A stretch of DNA of 64,000 bases. Origin: Euwallacea fornicatus (taxonomy: Eukaryota; Arthropoda; Insecta; Coleoptera; Curculionidae). A model generated the notes under the pieces. The model was not told the origin of the DNA. It did not search any database and saw only the letters and a list, made by a program, of their open reading frames with translations. The position numbers and the translations under genes are program-made. Each line of letters opens with the position of its first letter. Position 1 is the stretch's first letter. Shown here in pieces: positions 48,301 to 55,325 of the stretch. The stretch is taken from the NCBI RefSeq assembly GCF_040115645.1, contig NC_089573.1, positions 992,001 to 1,056,000 on the forward strand, given 5' to 3'.

Positions 48301-48982
48301 AAAAGTAGCCAGTTTACTTTAATTAATTATTAATTAATAAATAAAATTTGAAGACATCAAAAAAGGAATCGAGAAAAATCGTTTTTTTTTCAAATAAGAT
48401 TGGACTCATTCGGAATTTTTCGAATTACAAATCATGATTATGCAGAACACGAAAAGGCGCAACCTGACTCTATATTGCAATCTCTAATCTCTAAATAAGA
48501 AACCTCACGATCTCGTATAGTTTACGAGATCCCAGTAGAGTGCATTCTTATCCGGGACAGCCTGTATATCTCTTTGTACCCAAGCGTACTCACCTTAATG
48601 CGTCTCTAGGACAAGACTCTAGCACAGCCAAAGCACCTTCTAATTAAGTTTTTCACAGGGAAAGGGCCGGGTAACAACATACTGGCTGAAAGGAGAAAAA
48701 GAACACAACGTGTATCTTGGAGACGAGGCTGTGACCACCCAACACAGTGTCATGCAACAACATTCGCGTAGTGTTCACAAAGAAGCTAAAGTCATCGACT
48801 TAAGGAAGGGTCTTGATGACGTAAACTTTGTTTCTGAAATATCAACAAAAATCACGAAAGGGGCTCACGGTGATGGAGAGAAAGACCAGCAAGTCCCGGA
48901 ACAATCGATGAACAGTCGAAAGGACGAGACCGAGGTTCCCCTTCTCTCCGTTACTGAACCTTCGTTTGATGGCGTTTCCTAG
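16260..48982 (+). CDS. Receptor guanylate cyclase, natriuretic-peptide-receptor-like (15 exons)
   Basis: Exons: 16260-16514, 17787-17964, 20227-20413, 20470-20678, 20736-20850, 20908-21188, 24840-25043, 25096-25180, 25280-25394, 25443-25932, 26691-26843, 36621-36813, 38586-38925, 40891-41256, 48659-48982. They join without a stop into 1164 codons; all introns are GT-AG and phases agree. The product is a single-pass membrane enzyme making cGMP from GTP on ligand binding. Order: signal peptide (1-21), ligand-binding ectodomain (to about 476), membrane helix (about 481-503), pseudokinase domain (about 544-815), coiled dimerisation region (about 822-865), cyclase domain (about 866-1075) and an unstructured tail. 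The ectodomain resembles natriuretic peptide receptors more than the Gyc76C/Gyc32E type, judging by motif layout. A complete gene with introns from 48 nt to 9.8 kb. Confidence 0.92.
18758..19760. mobile_element. Foldback element with ~150-bp inverted arms in cyclase intron 2
   Basis: The left arm (18758-18900) and the reverse complement of the right arm (19620-19760) match: CACGGTG at both ends, GGACAAAGCTA/GGGCAAAGCTA, AAAACCAAATAAAATTATA and ACGAAGTAACGTCAAAGTTG. The centre has no recognised coding sequence, so it is a non-autonomous element of about 1.0 kb. Confidence 0.75.
21345..21374. repeat. Poly(A) tract, 30 nt
   Basis: Uninterrupted run of 30 A in intron 6 of the cyclase gene, within the mobile element cluster. 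Confidence 0.95.
21413..21709. mobile_element. MITE of about 297 bp
   Basis: The ends are inverted repeats AAGCTTTCGGGGTCGTGGAG and AAGCTTTCAGGGTCGTGGAG (the latter read in reverse from 21709). Similarity extends about 90 bp inward on both sides through GGGGTAAAATACA. No coding content. Confidence 0.75.
21721..23073 (-). mobile_element. Tc1-like transposon, degraded
   Basis: The proposed ends share an imperfect inverted repeat (CAGTAACCCACAAAAG at 21721 and GGTTACATCCGCAAAAG read in reverse near 23073), each next to a TA. The body is a minus-strand Tc1-like transposase relic. The length of about 1.35 kb is right for Tc1. The ends are less certain than the body. Confidence 0.65.
22050..22928 (-). 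pseudogene. Tc1-like transposase relic
   Basis: Starts at ATG 22928 (MARGKLSVGEQ). It continues with SKLISQKETRRILNEFKRN, then SDQSKFNIFEPGGRRKAWRK, VKHGGGGIMV-stop-GCM and QDNDPKHKS...WL. These match the order of Tc1 transposase, with the second catalytic Asp in QDNDPKH. Several in-frame stops and shifts show it is inactive. Confidence 0.85.
23800..24480 (-). pseudogene. Mutator-like transposase relic
   Basis: The minus-strand frame 24354-24115 has LRPEGGDSWCKRQHHEAKET and LPIHEDLCRHGFLENCL; after a stop the same frame continues NNNEGVNSCIWRLTPKDVF and ATHVAARVFNEDHAS. This is the G-(K/G)-(D/S)-SWC-x-(W/R)-Q ... T-Q-N-x-N-E-S-x-N-x-x-(I/V)-W pattern of the Mutator-like transposases common in arthropod genomes. 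Only the C-terminal part is kept. Confidence 0.7.
24840..25394 (+). CDS. Cyclase exons 7-9: membrane-proximal ectodomain, membrane helix, juxtamembrane
   Basis: Exon 7 (24840-25043) gives VADYALVAQDENG and a Cys-containing stalk (PKCGYDLSKCP). Exon 8 (25096-25180) gives the membrane segment VDILVIILVCVIFIGLIIVG. Exon 9 (25280-25394) is basic juxtamembrane with EIYSEAWKVNYDDI, equivalent to the W-(K/R)-(V/I)-x-x-(E/D)-D motif before kinase-homology domains. Introns are 52, 99 and 48 nt. Exon 6 joins to exon 7 in phase 1 at 21188/24840. Confidence 0.88.
25443..26843 (+). CDS. Cyclase exons 10-11: pseudokinase (kinase homology) domain
   Basis: Exons 25443-25932 and 26691-26843. VAIKKLPD retains the lysine strand, NDNLVKFYGACI and LLIEYCPKGSLQDIL follow the family pattern, and KISDFGL keeps the DFG. 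The catalytic-loop HRD is replaced by SHGALKSSNC, so it is a pseudokinase, as in all receptor cyclases. LWTAPEHLR and KGDVYSFGIIMEEI complete the C-lobe. It regulates the cyclase allosterically through ATP binding and phosphorylation. Confidence 0.92.
25963..26616. mobile_element. Possible small inverted-repeat element in cyclase intron 10
   Basis: The termini TATACAGTGTGTTATGAAAA (left) and TATACAGAGTGTGACAAAAC (right, read in reverse) resemble each other and the other TACAG-type ends in the window. Internal matching is weak, so this is a tentative call. Confidence 0.4.
27012..27848 (+). mobile_element. Internally deleted long-TIR transposon in cyclase intron 11
   Basis: The left TACAGGGTG terminus and the right arm read in reverse share TTC(T/C)(A/G)AGA, AGTTT(G/A)(T/A)ATAAACGTAGGT and following A/T-rich DNA over about 100 bp. 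The plus-strand frame at about 27340-27490 gives TPVNIEEESIRRIQNSCNQI and RAGAHIEVEGGHLQ-stop, the C-terminus of an insect Tc1/mariner-type transposase. Confidence 0.7.
28653..28874. mobile_element. Short MITE with CAGGGTGAACATA-type ends
   Basis: The right end read in reverse is TACAGGGTGAACATATGG; the left has GATGTGAACATAAAG followed by a similar CCCTC..TTTAAA..T(T/G)CAG(G/T) pattern. No coding sequence. Confidence 0.45.
29465..29785 (+). CDS. Pro/Ser-rich open frame of 106 codons inside cyclase intron 11, unknown
   Basis: ATG 29465 opens a frame whose first about 80 codons have coding-like composition: Pro-, Ser- and Arg-rich with phospho-site-like SP motifs (RSPD, TPSPGG, TSPRRAVSPLLE), far more GC-rich than the surrounding intron. 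No family is recognised. It might be an exon of a nested gene, an alternative exon, or a retrocopied fragment. No clear splice partner was found, and the last about 25 codons look like readthrough into non-coding DNA. Confidence 0.35.
   Translation: MSDWKPPTSSEVAGRPGPLKPPDVGPNISRVRSPDKKQEQMRMSLNLPAREDTPSPGGSNSTSPRRAVSPLLEVRRPICTLNCDNCSYALFHRFGLIPGDSSNYKT
30840..31075 (+). pseudogene. Transposase C-terminal relic
   Basis: The plus-strand frame reads PRSSDLSPLNLYVWRYAKEN and TPVNSQEEFIRRIRKSA before stops. It corresponds to the PRSPDLTPLDFFLWG segment with the third catalytic Asp, followed by the usual C-terminal helix. Broken by a stop at 31031-31033. Confidence 0.75.
31311..31684 (+). repeat. 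26-bp minisatellite, about 14 copies
   Basis: Tandem units around TGTCAGAAAATGTAAGGTCA followed by GTAGAA or GGAGAA variants, with higher-order alternation of TGTAAGGTCA and TGAAAGAGCA/TGTGAGGTCA types in the middle. It sits inside the 30577-32156 transposon, 3' of the transposase relic. Confidence 0.95.
32157..34406. other. Intron 11 DNA, nothing recognised
   Basis: AT-rich intron with scattered short open frames but no protein motif, long inverted repeat or RNA gene visible. Confidence 0.45.
34407..35026 (-). mobile_element. 620-bp internally deleted transposon with ~165-bp TIRs
   Basis: Near-perfect inverted arms (34407-34575 and 34858-35026) begin ACAGGGTGAGTCGGG and run through CAACACGCT/AGCGTGTTG, GTTATCCGATTTTCGTTT and TTACGCTATAAC. 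Between them the minus strand keeps only the transposase C-terminus: PRSPDLTPLDYRLWGW, RIRNAAAAIKERHE and the end CLEVNGNIFEHLL. The arms are far less diverged than those of the other elements, so this copy is probably young. Confidence 0.88.
35027..36620. other. Intron 11 DNA, nothing recognised
   Basis: No element or gene could be supported up to the exon 12 acceptor at 36620. Confidence 0.4.
36621..36813 (+). CDS. Cyclase exon 12: end of pseudokinase domain
   Basis: Encodes EIVELVRKG, LRPTIS, IEKCWSEDPHERPDFGTLK and the closing LRQM. This is the standard final helix region of the kinase-homology domain (C-W-x-E-x-P-x-x-R-P). The 9.8-kb intron before it is packed with mobile elements. Confidence 0.93.
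36814..38585. other. Cyclase intron 12, nothing recognised
   Basis: 1.77 kb without clear inverted repeats. The 103-codon minus-strand open frame at 38063-37752 has no recognisable motif. Confidence 0.45.
38586..41256 (+). CDS. Cyclase exons 13-14: dimerisation helix and guanylate cyclase domain
   Basis: Exon 13 (38586-38925) begins with NLLDNLLTRMEQYANNLESL and VQDRTKDYLEEKRK (signalling helix). It continues with LLPKSVAQQL and the metal-binding strand TIYFSDIVGFT. Exon 14 (40891-41256) gives VETIGDAYMVVSGLP, with the purine-specificity Glu and second metal Asp, RIGLHSGPVVAGVVG, and CLFGDTVNTASRME, with the guanine-specifying Cys and the catalytic Asn and Arg. All residues needed for GTP cyclisation are present. 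LYGLFDSRVEHYEVYK departs slightly from the common LY..FD..I...DVYK. Confidence 0.95.
39097..39492. mobile_element. Tc1-type MITE of about 0.4 kb in cyclase intron 13
   Basis: The ends are identical inverted repeats beginning TATACACTGGCGAGCATAAA and continuing ATTCGGGTC, followed by CGAAATTTT. CACTGGCGAGC is a Tc1-like terminus and a TA lies at each edge. No coding content. Confidence 0.85.
43349..44001. mobile_element. Possible GC-rich inverted-repeat element in cyclase intron 14
   Basis: GAGAAGTGCGGAAACGCAGTG at the left and GAGAAGTGCGAGAACGCAGCG read in reverse at the right form imperfect ends. The interior is rich in CGCGC and GCGCCGCG motifs, in sharp contrast to the AT-rich intron. The type is not identified; the GC content could also reflect a regulatory island. 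Confidence 0.4.
45140..45900 (-). pseudogene. Unidentified broken coding-like segment
   Basis: Consecutive minus-strand open frames (45894-45700, 45697-45446 and a further one below) give hydrophilic, lysine-rich sequence such as LSWLVSLAYTSIAVDS, RVFRNEIKEVNSENHLKSL and DAIFETRTEEYRNKLL, separated by stops and shifts. This looks like a decayed gene or mobile-element ORF, but no family was recognised. Confidence 0.3.
46826..48543 (-). mobile_element. 1.7-kb long-TIR transposon in cyclase intron 14
   Basis: The arms (46826-46990 and 48375-48543 reversed) share CACTCTAC(A/T)GGGAT, CGTAAACTATACGAG, GTGTTCTG, AAAAATTCCGAATG and ATCTTATTTG. The minus strand at about 47640-47368 has a transposase C-terminal relic (SLKNQIYSKTFQNDELKVTV and ending CHLFLENHGVILEHKK). 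It contains a TAAA microsatellite at 47908-47940. The right end lies about 115 nt before exon 15. Confidence 0.75.
48659..48982 (+). CDS. Cyclase exon 15: end of catalytic domain and C-terminal tail
   Basis: Starts GKGRVTTYWLKGEKEH, the normal end of a receptor cyclase domain, then runs about 95 residues of hydrophilic sequence with no recognised domain to TAG at 48980-48982. The preceding intron (41257-48658) is 7.4 kb and holds several elements, one ending only about 115 nt before this exon. Confidence 0.9.
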   Translation, partial: GKGRVTTYWLKGEKEHNVYLGDEAVTTQHSVMQQHSRSVHKEAKVIDLRKGLDDVNFVSEISTKITKGAHGDGEKDQQVPEQSMNSRKDETEVPLLSVTEPSFDGVS

Positions 48983-49555
48983 AATATCTTTCGTTTAATT
49001 GCTCACTTCAATGTTGTGAAAGGTCATGAGTTACTCAACTATTAAGCTTAATCATGTCCTGCAATTTATTTCGAATTTAACTGTTGATTGGATGTCTATT
49101 TAATTGCAATTTTCATAACGTCACTGCATGGCATTTCTTTGAATTGATGTATTCCCCCGGGAGTGAAAACGTTCACTACCTACTTAAAAGCTTTGTTCGA
49201 GCTATAAATCTAAATAATACCAAATTACACGCATGCGTAGTAAATTCTAAATTAAACTGGCCAGTATAAACTTTAGAATTAGGGAATGCGCTTTTTTAAG
49301 CAGCCAAAATTACCACATTAATGCCACAAGCACTGTTCAATGAATATAAAATTATCGCCCAAAATTTGGGCGGTTTTGTTTCTCTGGATGTGGTAAATCA
49401 TTGTATTACAAGTTCTACAAGTCTCATCTACTTGTTTCAATGTGTACACATGCGAGGGACTGCGGGAGAAACATTATTGCTGATGTACCACGGGAACTGA
49501 AACTTTTTTTACATAGCTCCTTGAAACGTTTACAATAGTTTATATTTATAACTTA

Positions 49556-49561
49556 AATAAA
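49556..49561 (+). promoter_or_regulatory. Candidate polyadenylation signal of the cyclase gene
   Basis: AATAAA about 575 nt after the stop codon, the first clear canonical signal in the 3' region. Tentative. Confidence 0.35.
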
Positions 49562-49857
49562 TATTATTCATGTTTACCTGTAACACGTAAGAAAATGAAG
49601 GCTTAATCATTGTATTGGGATAGAATAAATAATTCACGATTTAACGTTCTCGCTAGTAACTTCGTTCCAATAGACAAGTCAAGTCCATTGGAAAGCGACG
49701 AAGTTCAGACTGACTCAGGTTATTGCATAAAACATAATTCGCGGCTGGCTGTTGGAGTTGTCACTGAACTCCCCATGGACGGGCAGAGTCCACGAACAGT
49801 GGCGAAGTCCACAGGAAAGTCAGGTTCTGTGGGGACATCATACTCCGAAACAGCTTA

Positions 49858-49930
49858 TCATTATTATCATCCCCAACGTTATCATTATTGTTATCATCAT
49901 CGTCATTATTATTACTATCACGATTATTAA

Positions 49931-49963
<33 letters not shown>

Positions 49964-49990
49964 CATTATTATTATTATTATTATTATTAC

Positions 49991-50027
<37 letters not shown>

Positions 50028-50044
50028 AATATTATTATTATTAT
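49858..50044. repeat. ATT/ATC trinucleotide microsatellite
   Basis: Long run of TTA/ATT units with interspersed ATC, in the gap between the convergent cyclase and CLIP protease genes. It creates artificial isoleucine, leucine or tyrosine/histidine runs in open frames. Confidence 0.95.
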
Positions 50045-50732
50045 CTTGTGCAAGTTTTTCTACTGATTTAGTTTCAGATCGAAGGAACTTCCAGTTGCAT
50101 TACAGGGTATTTTTGTCAGGGCTTATCAGGGTATTTTAATTAATTTAATGCACTTTTTCAATTAGTTTATTTAAAGTAAACGCTGTAGTTAATCTAAAGT
50201 ATATAAATGTCTACCATACCTGGAGTACCTTTAGCTATAACTGTACCTTGAAGCTGGTGCATAACTGTGTTAGTAAGCTGAAGAAATATGATGTACCTAA
50301 TACAATGTAATTAAAATATGTTTATTTATTTATAAAGCTAAAAGATGTATTTGAGTTGCATTTTATAAGTGTGTTAGAGATGTAAAGAAATTTTAAAGAA
50401 CTGTTGACATTATTGAAGAGATTTTAATTTTAGGACTATTATTTCGTCTAAGACTCATAACAACCGTTGATGCACTTATGTATCATTACGTCATCAATGT
50501 GACTGATAGATACAACCTGCTTGCTCATTTTATATTATATGAGAGAAACGTAAATGTACCAATTCGCATACAATACGCATTAGTACTCATGCCAATGTTA
50601 TACATACACCATCACGGTGTCTCTGTTTCCTATCTATATGTACCTCCTGGAATAAACAATAATAGTCAACTATGGCTTAAGTTTATTGGTTTCATGTCCC
50701 GTTCTATAACAAAGAACCGAACCGGGCGCTTA

Positions 50733-50738
50733 TTTATT
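50733..50738 (-). promoter_or_regulatory. Candidate polyadenylation signal of the CLIP protease gene
   Basis: AATAAA on the minus strand about 110 nt after the stop at 50850. Position and sequence are normal for a short 3' UTR. Confidence 0.5.
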
Positions 50739-50849
50739 ATTTAACCATCTACCCATTTTGCTAAAATGCGGATTTGTTTAAATTAGGAAAGAAATGACTT
50801 ATGTACACTGGTCCGCCAATGCCATCGCCATTATTCCACCATCGACGTC

Positions 50850-52027
50850 CTATTTTTTGGCAATTGTGTGCTTTATAATCCAGGGTAGATATTTGTTTAC
50901 TCTAGTGTAAATCCCCGGACTGCCTTTATTGCCGCATTCGATTCCCCACGACACCACTCCTATTGTAATCCAGCGGCCATTTTTCAACTGGTACATTAGC
51001 GGACCTCCAGAATCTCCCTAAACACATAATAGTATATATTGTATACAACGGTTCTGAAGTACATTATTAAGGCCCGAACGCCGAATTTAATTTAAAACGT
51101 GAGGGTCATGTGTAATTTACAGTTACAGTGCATGTGCAATTTTTACGAATATTTCAACGGCGATAAAGCAACAACGAGGTGATAACGGCATTGCGCCTGA
51201 TTAGCTATCTAGATGAATAATCCGTCATTATCCACCTGCCATTTAACTGTTAAAAGAAAGACAAAGAAACGAATTTCACTCTCATTCAAAACGCCCATCA
51301 GTGGTGTCTTTTATAGCTGGTAGTCGAAAAATCTCTTTATTTATCATCTATGGTACTTTAAGCATTCAATGAGTAAATTGAGATGGATGAAATTCGTTAA
51401 AGCAGCAGCACTTTGACGATTGCTTTCAGAAATCGTGAGCAAACAAAATTTATTAAATCGATATGACAATTTAGATGAGAACTAAGGCAAAACGGAGAAG
51501 AAATATGAGAAGCCCTTTCAAGGAAGGATATATAATTTTATTCAGTAATATCATAAATAGTGCTAACCTGACAAGAATCCTTTCCTCCTTCGTATCCTGC
51601 AGCACAAATGTTGTACTCAGTAATTTTCTGCAAAAAGCTATTTACACAAGAATCCTGTTTCCACACTGGAATTGCCACTTGCAACAGTATTGCCGAGGTA
51701 GGACCTGCATATTCTACTTGTCCCCACCCTGCCACCGATGCAGTTTCATTTTCAAAATTTTCCCCTTAAATGCTGAAGGATCAAAACAGGTACCTACTAT
51801 AACCGTAGAGGTTGTTACCCGAAGGAGGCAGGCATATGGGCCAAATATACGAGTTGAAAGAAGTCGGCTGTTTTAACCGTACTATCGCAATATCATGTTC
51901 ATAAGTGGAAATTTCAAATTGTTCATGATTAGTTATTTCAGCCACTGCGTAATCTTGAAAGCGTGTCTCGTTAGACCTCGAAAAATCGTATTCCCCTAAT
52001 CGAACCCTGACATTTTCGGGAGTGTCC
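50850..52027 (-). CDS. CLIP protease exons 5-7: catalytic Asp, Ser and C-terminus
   Basis: Exon 5 (52027-51819) gives VRVRLGEYDFSRSNETRFQD, HEQFEISTYEHDIAIVRLKQ and ICLPPSG. Exon 6 (51764-51568) gives ETASVAGWGQVEYAGPTS, VWKQDSCVNSF and CAAGYEGGKDSCQ. Exon 7 (51017-50850) gives GDSGGPLMYQ, GVVSWGIECG and PGIYTRVNKYLPWI, ending at TAG. All are standard S1 landmarks. Confidence 0.9.
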
Positions 52028-53151
52028 CTAAAATCCAGGTGTGAGAAATCAGTTGTGTAAAAAGGCATATGCTACATACTTTTGCAAACAATGGGCTGCG
52101 GTCAAGACGTGCATATCGGTTATAAGTGCCCCTCCGCAAAATTGTTGCTCTATCCCGCGATTGAATTCATCGGGATGGTAAAGGGCAGCCAGCCAAGGCC
52201 ACTGCTGGACTCTAGTTCTGTTAGTTGTCGACATCGATCGTCCCTCCGCAGGAATTCCACAACCTAGAATCCTATTCTGTTAACAAGGAACCTCGTACTA
52301 TAACAGGATATACCCGTGATGTTGTCGTTTTCTTCGTAATCTTCCCCACCGGCAGGCAGGTCCATTATTAACTGAGACCCTATTATGCCGGATAAAACTA
52401 CGTCATCCGGACAACAAACTCCCACAAATCTGGAGAAAAATCCAATTATTGCTGACACAATGGTGACTGCAAATTATCAATTTTTAATATCGACACATTA
52501 ATCAATAACAAAGTTGACGGACCATACAAATTGATGCATGATCACGTTTCGGCACTCTTTGAAGACAATAAACATTGTTATTGCGTAACAAATAGTAATT
52601 ATTTCTTTGAACATCAAAGCGGTGCTTATCGTTCACTTTCAGCATAGTTTTCCCAGTTCAGATAAGTTTGACCCGACCTCGTCTTAGCACAAATGTGACC
52701 AAAGTTTAACTAAATGATTACTTATTTGCCAGACTTAAAGTGACTTACGTTCTCTCAATGACACACAAATATTCCAAAGGTCCTCTAGTCCCAGTTAAGA
52801 TATCAATAGGGCAGAAAGGCAGATGTTTGCAATGACCTTTGGCATCTCCTGGTGCTATGCACTCTTGGTAACGTTTGTTTAACTAAAATAGCGAACAATC
52901 ACAAGTTGAGATTAGACAGGGTTGTTGTTGTACTTTAAATCTGCGCCCTAATCCTAAGAACCTTTTTCTTCTTACGTGGTCCCTATTGAAAAAATCGTCG
53001 AAGCCGCTTTCAGCTGAAAGTGAAACGTTCTTGACGATAATGAATTTTTTGTTATTTTCGTGTAGTTTCTACCTGATCTATGAATGACGCTAGAATATAT
53101 GAAAATAAAATGAGCAGCATAAACAACTGAAAGAATTATTAGCAACCGCAT
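50850..53151 (-). CDS. CLIP-domain serine protease, 7 exons
   Basis: Exons in order of translation: 53151-53073, 52863-52749, 52429-52314, 52263-52080, 52027-51819, 51764-51568, 51017-50850. They join in one frame of 355 codons plus stop, with GT-AG introns of 209, 319, 50, 52, 54 and 550 nt. The product is a secreted protease with signal peptide, one six-Cys CLIP module (about 28-72) and an S1 catalytic domain with His (TAAHC), Asp (EHDIAIV) and Ser (GDSGGP). Asp six before the Ser (KDSCQGDS) gives trypsin-like specificity. Such enzymes act in haemolymph cascades (melanisation, Toll activation, clotting). The expected R-IVGG start is absent (see that exon). The first intron acceptor is the least sure: TTTTAG at 52883 is stronger but out of phase with exon 1. 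The gene is convergent with the cyclase. Confidence 0.85.
52080..52263 (-). CDS. CLIP protease exon 4: activation region and catalytic His
   Basis: Encodes CGIPAEGRSMSTTNRTRVQQ then WPWLAALYHPDEF, CGGALITDMHVLTAAHC. The Cys-Gly, the WPW and the TAAHC motifs are in their normal places and the spacing from GR to WPW equals that from the usual cleavage Arg to WPW. However, the four residues after the Arg are SMST instead of IVGG. Bounded by introns of 50 and 52 nt. Confidence 0.85.
52314..52429 (-). CDS. CLIP protease exon 3: end of CLIP module and acidic linker
   Basis: FVGVCCPDD supplies the last two CLIP cysteines. The linker that follows is acidic (GGEDYEENDNITG), about 30 residues, and joins in phase 1 to the Cys-Gly that disulphide-links the CLIP chain to the catalytic chain. 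Confidence 0.85.
52749..53151 (-). CDS. CLIP protease exons 1-2: signal peptide and CLIP module
   Basis: Exon 1 (53151-53073) encodes MRLLIILSVVYAAHFIFI, a good signal peptide. Exon 2 (52863-52749) encodes ECIAPGDAKGHCKHLPFCPI and EYLCVIER, the first four Cys of a CLIP module; the CC pair is in exon 3. If the alternative acceptor at 52883 were used the second exon would gain LNKRYQ but lose phase with exon 1, so either the first exon differs or the weaker acceptor is real. Confidence 0.7.
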
Positions 53152-54439
53152 TTTGTAAACGAACAGATTTGACTAAAAAACATACTTAATTTCGCAATGG
53201 CTTATCTCCTGTGTGGGACACATCCTGTTTTGCGTGAAAAAATGCAAATAGTGTCACAAAGATGGTCAGATGGAGTAGAAATTGATTTACGTAAAATTGA
53301 ATCTTATGGAGGACATATATTCGAAGCAGCATAATACATTAAGAATAAATTCTATTTGGTATGTATAACTTCAAAGACAGACACATCTGTGTATACATTT
53401 TCCAGTTACTTTATTCTTTTTTTGTATAGTTACGACTGTAACTGGCCATAATTGATATTGTTGAGGCTGTCGGTGGCAACTGTATTTGAAATCCGTTTAT
53501 AAATTGAAAAGAATTCTTCTTATTGCCATTTTTCACGCTATTTCAGGGAATTATTGGAAGATTCTCGTTGCCCTTATTTCGTTCTCAACAATTTCAAAAT
53601 GTTTAAGATTCTCCAACAACGTTTTGAAAATAATTTAGATTATTGTCGCCGATTCTTGAAATAGAATCCTGCAACACAGAGCGTTCACATTCCCCATAAA
53701 AGAAGTCAGGATTTTGGTCAAGTGACTGAGAGGGTACCTAGGCTACTTTTTGCCCCCTTTAAAGGGACGCTCATGTTTTTAAGATGTTATTGAACACTTT
53801 TTTAAACAATTTTTGAATTCTCATTTACCCTAAACTATAGAAAGCCGTGATTGTTCGTGATCTCTGAATTTTGACAATCAAATTTTTAAGACTTCAAGGC
53901 AAATTCTTCTTTATTAAATCATTAAGGGAGTTCTTCATGATTTTGGCACATTTAGAATTATTGACATTTTGGTGAAGTAAGTGCGAAAACCTTTCGTACG
54001 GGGTGATTTCTAAATTGGTGGTTTCCTCCGATGCCAGGAATTAAACGTTTAGTCCCTTGGCACTTTTTCGCAATGTTAAAACTAACAGGAATACGTGTCG
54101 ACCACACGATAATGAGAATTGGCGTTTTTTAGATAAAAATGTGTGAATAAAGCAGTAATTTCCGCGTAATTTCGGAAATATTTGAATAAAATTTTATAGG
54201 AAGTGATAACTACACGAAACGTATATTTTTCAATGCAAATGTACGTCCAGTCCCGCGAGTGATGCGGATATCGCAGATCATTTTCATATTTTAACAAACG
54301 CTCGAAATTGCACATCAGAGTGGGGTTTTTATTTTTTAATTTCTGAAGCATCAATAAAACATTTTACTTCAGTGACTAAAAACTAGTTAAACTAAATTTA
54401 CCGGGGGCGTTTTCAAATGCAACATTTTCACAAACACCT
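53152..54439. other. DNA upstream of the CLIP protease, no gene seen
   Basis: The promoter should lie here on the minus strand, but no convincing TATA plus initiator pair was found. No other feature recognised. Confidence 0.4.
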
Positions 54440-55325
54440 TATACAGGGTTATTCAGATTCGACGCTCATCATTGAGATCTCAGCAACCATAAGAGATACG
54501 AGGTGGGTTAAATTGGGGCGAAGTTGTGCAGTTCGGAGCTCAATAAAATGCCCTTTCAAAATTTGGAAAATTCCGATTACTTCCGGAGATATCCGTAAAA
54601 AACCGAAATTTTGAAAAAGCGTTTCTTTCCTTTTCTGATGTTATTTGAAAAGATACTTAAAAACGAATGGCACGTTATAATTGCCATTTTTTATTTTTCT
54701 ACAAAATAGTGAAATCATGTTTGAAATTTGACGTTTAGATTTCCTGCAACTTGCAATTTGATGAAAATATTTAAAAAAATTATTGTGCTTTGGAAAACAA
54801 GAACAAGGATACTATGGAAACAATTACTGTCACAAATATAATTGATACATTAGTTATCCGAGATATTTGAAGTGTGATATCCCTTTACAGTGTTTAAATA
54901 AAAATGAGTTTTACGAATGAAGAAAATGAAAAAAAAAAGTAATTGTTTCCATAGTATCCTTGTTTTTGTTTTCCAAAGCACAATAATTTTTTTTAATATT
55001 TTCATCAAACTGCAAGTTGCAGGAAATCTAAACTTCAAATTTCAAACATGATTTCACTATTTTGTAGAAGATAAAAAGCGGCAGTTATAACGTGCCATTC
55101 GTTTTTAATCATCTTTTCAAATAACATCAGAAAAGAAAAGAAATGCTTTTTCAAAATTTCGGTTTTTTACCGATATCTCCGGAAGTAATCGGAATTTTCC
55201 AAATTTTGAAAGGGCATTTTATTGAGCTCCGAACTGCACAACTTCGCCCCAATTTAACCCACCTCGTATCTCTTATGGTTGCTGAGATCTCAATGATGAG
55301 CGTCGAATCTGAATAACCCTGTATA
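54440..55325. mobile_element. 884-bp foldback element with 388-bp inverted arms
   Basis: Arms 54440-54828 and 54938-55325 are nearly identical inverted copies with a loop of about 110 bp. Both start TATACAGGGTTATTCAGATT. The arms differ by scattered single changes and small indels (about 5-8 percent by eye). There is no coding sequence. A TA or TATA at both edges suggests a Tc1/mariner-type target site. Confidence 0.92.

Noticed and set aside
49752..50139. Open frames of poly-isoleucine, poly-leucine and Tyr/His-rich sequence on both strands
   Set aside because: They are translations of the ATT/ATC microsatellite and have no other coding content.
52864..52883. Stronger acceptor (tattttag) for CLIP protease exon 2
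   Set aside because: Using it puts exon 2 out of phase with the signal-peptide exon at 53151-53073; kept as an alternative in case the first exon is different.
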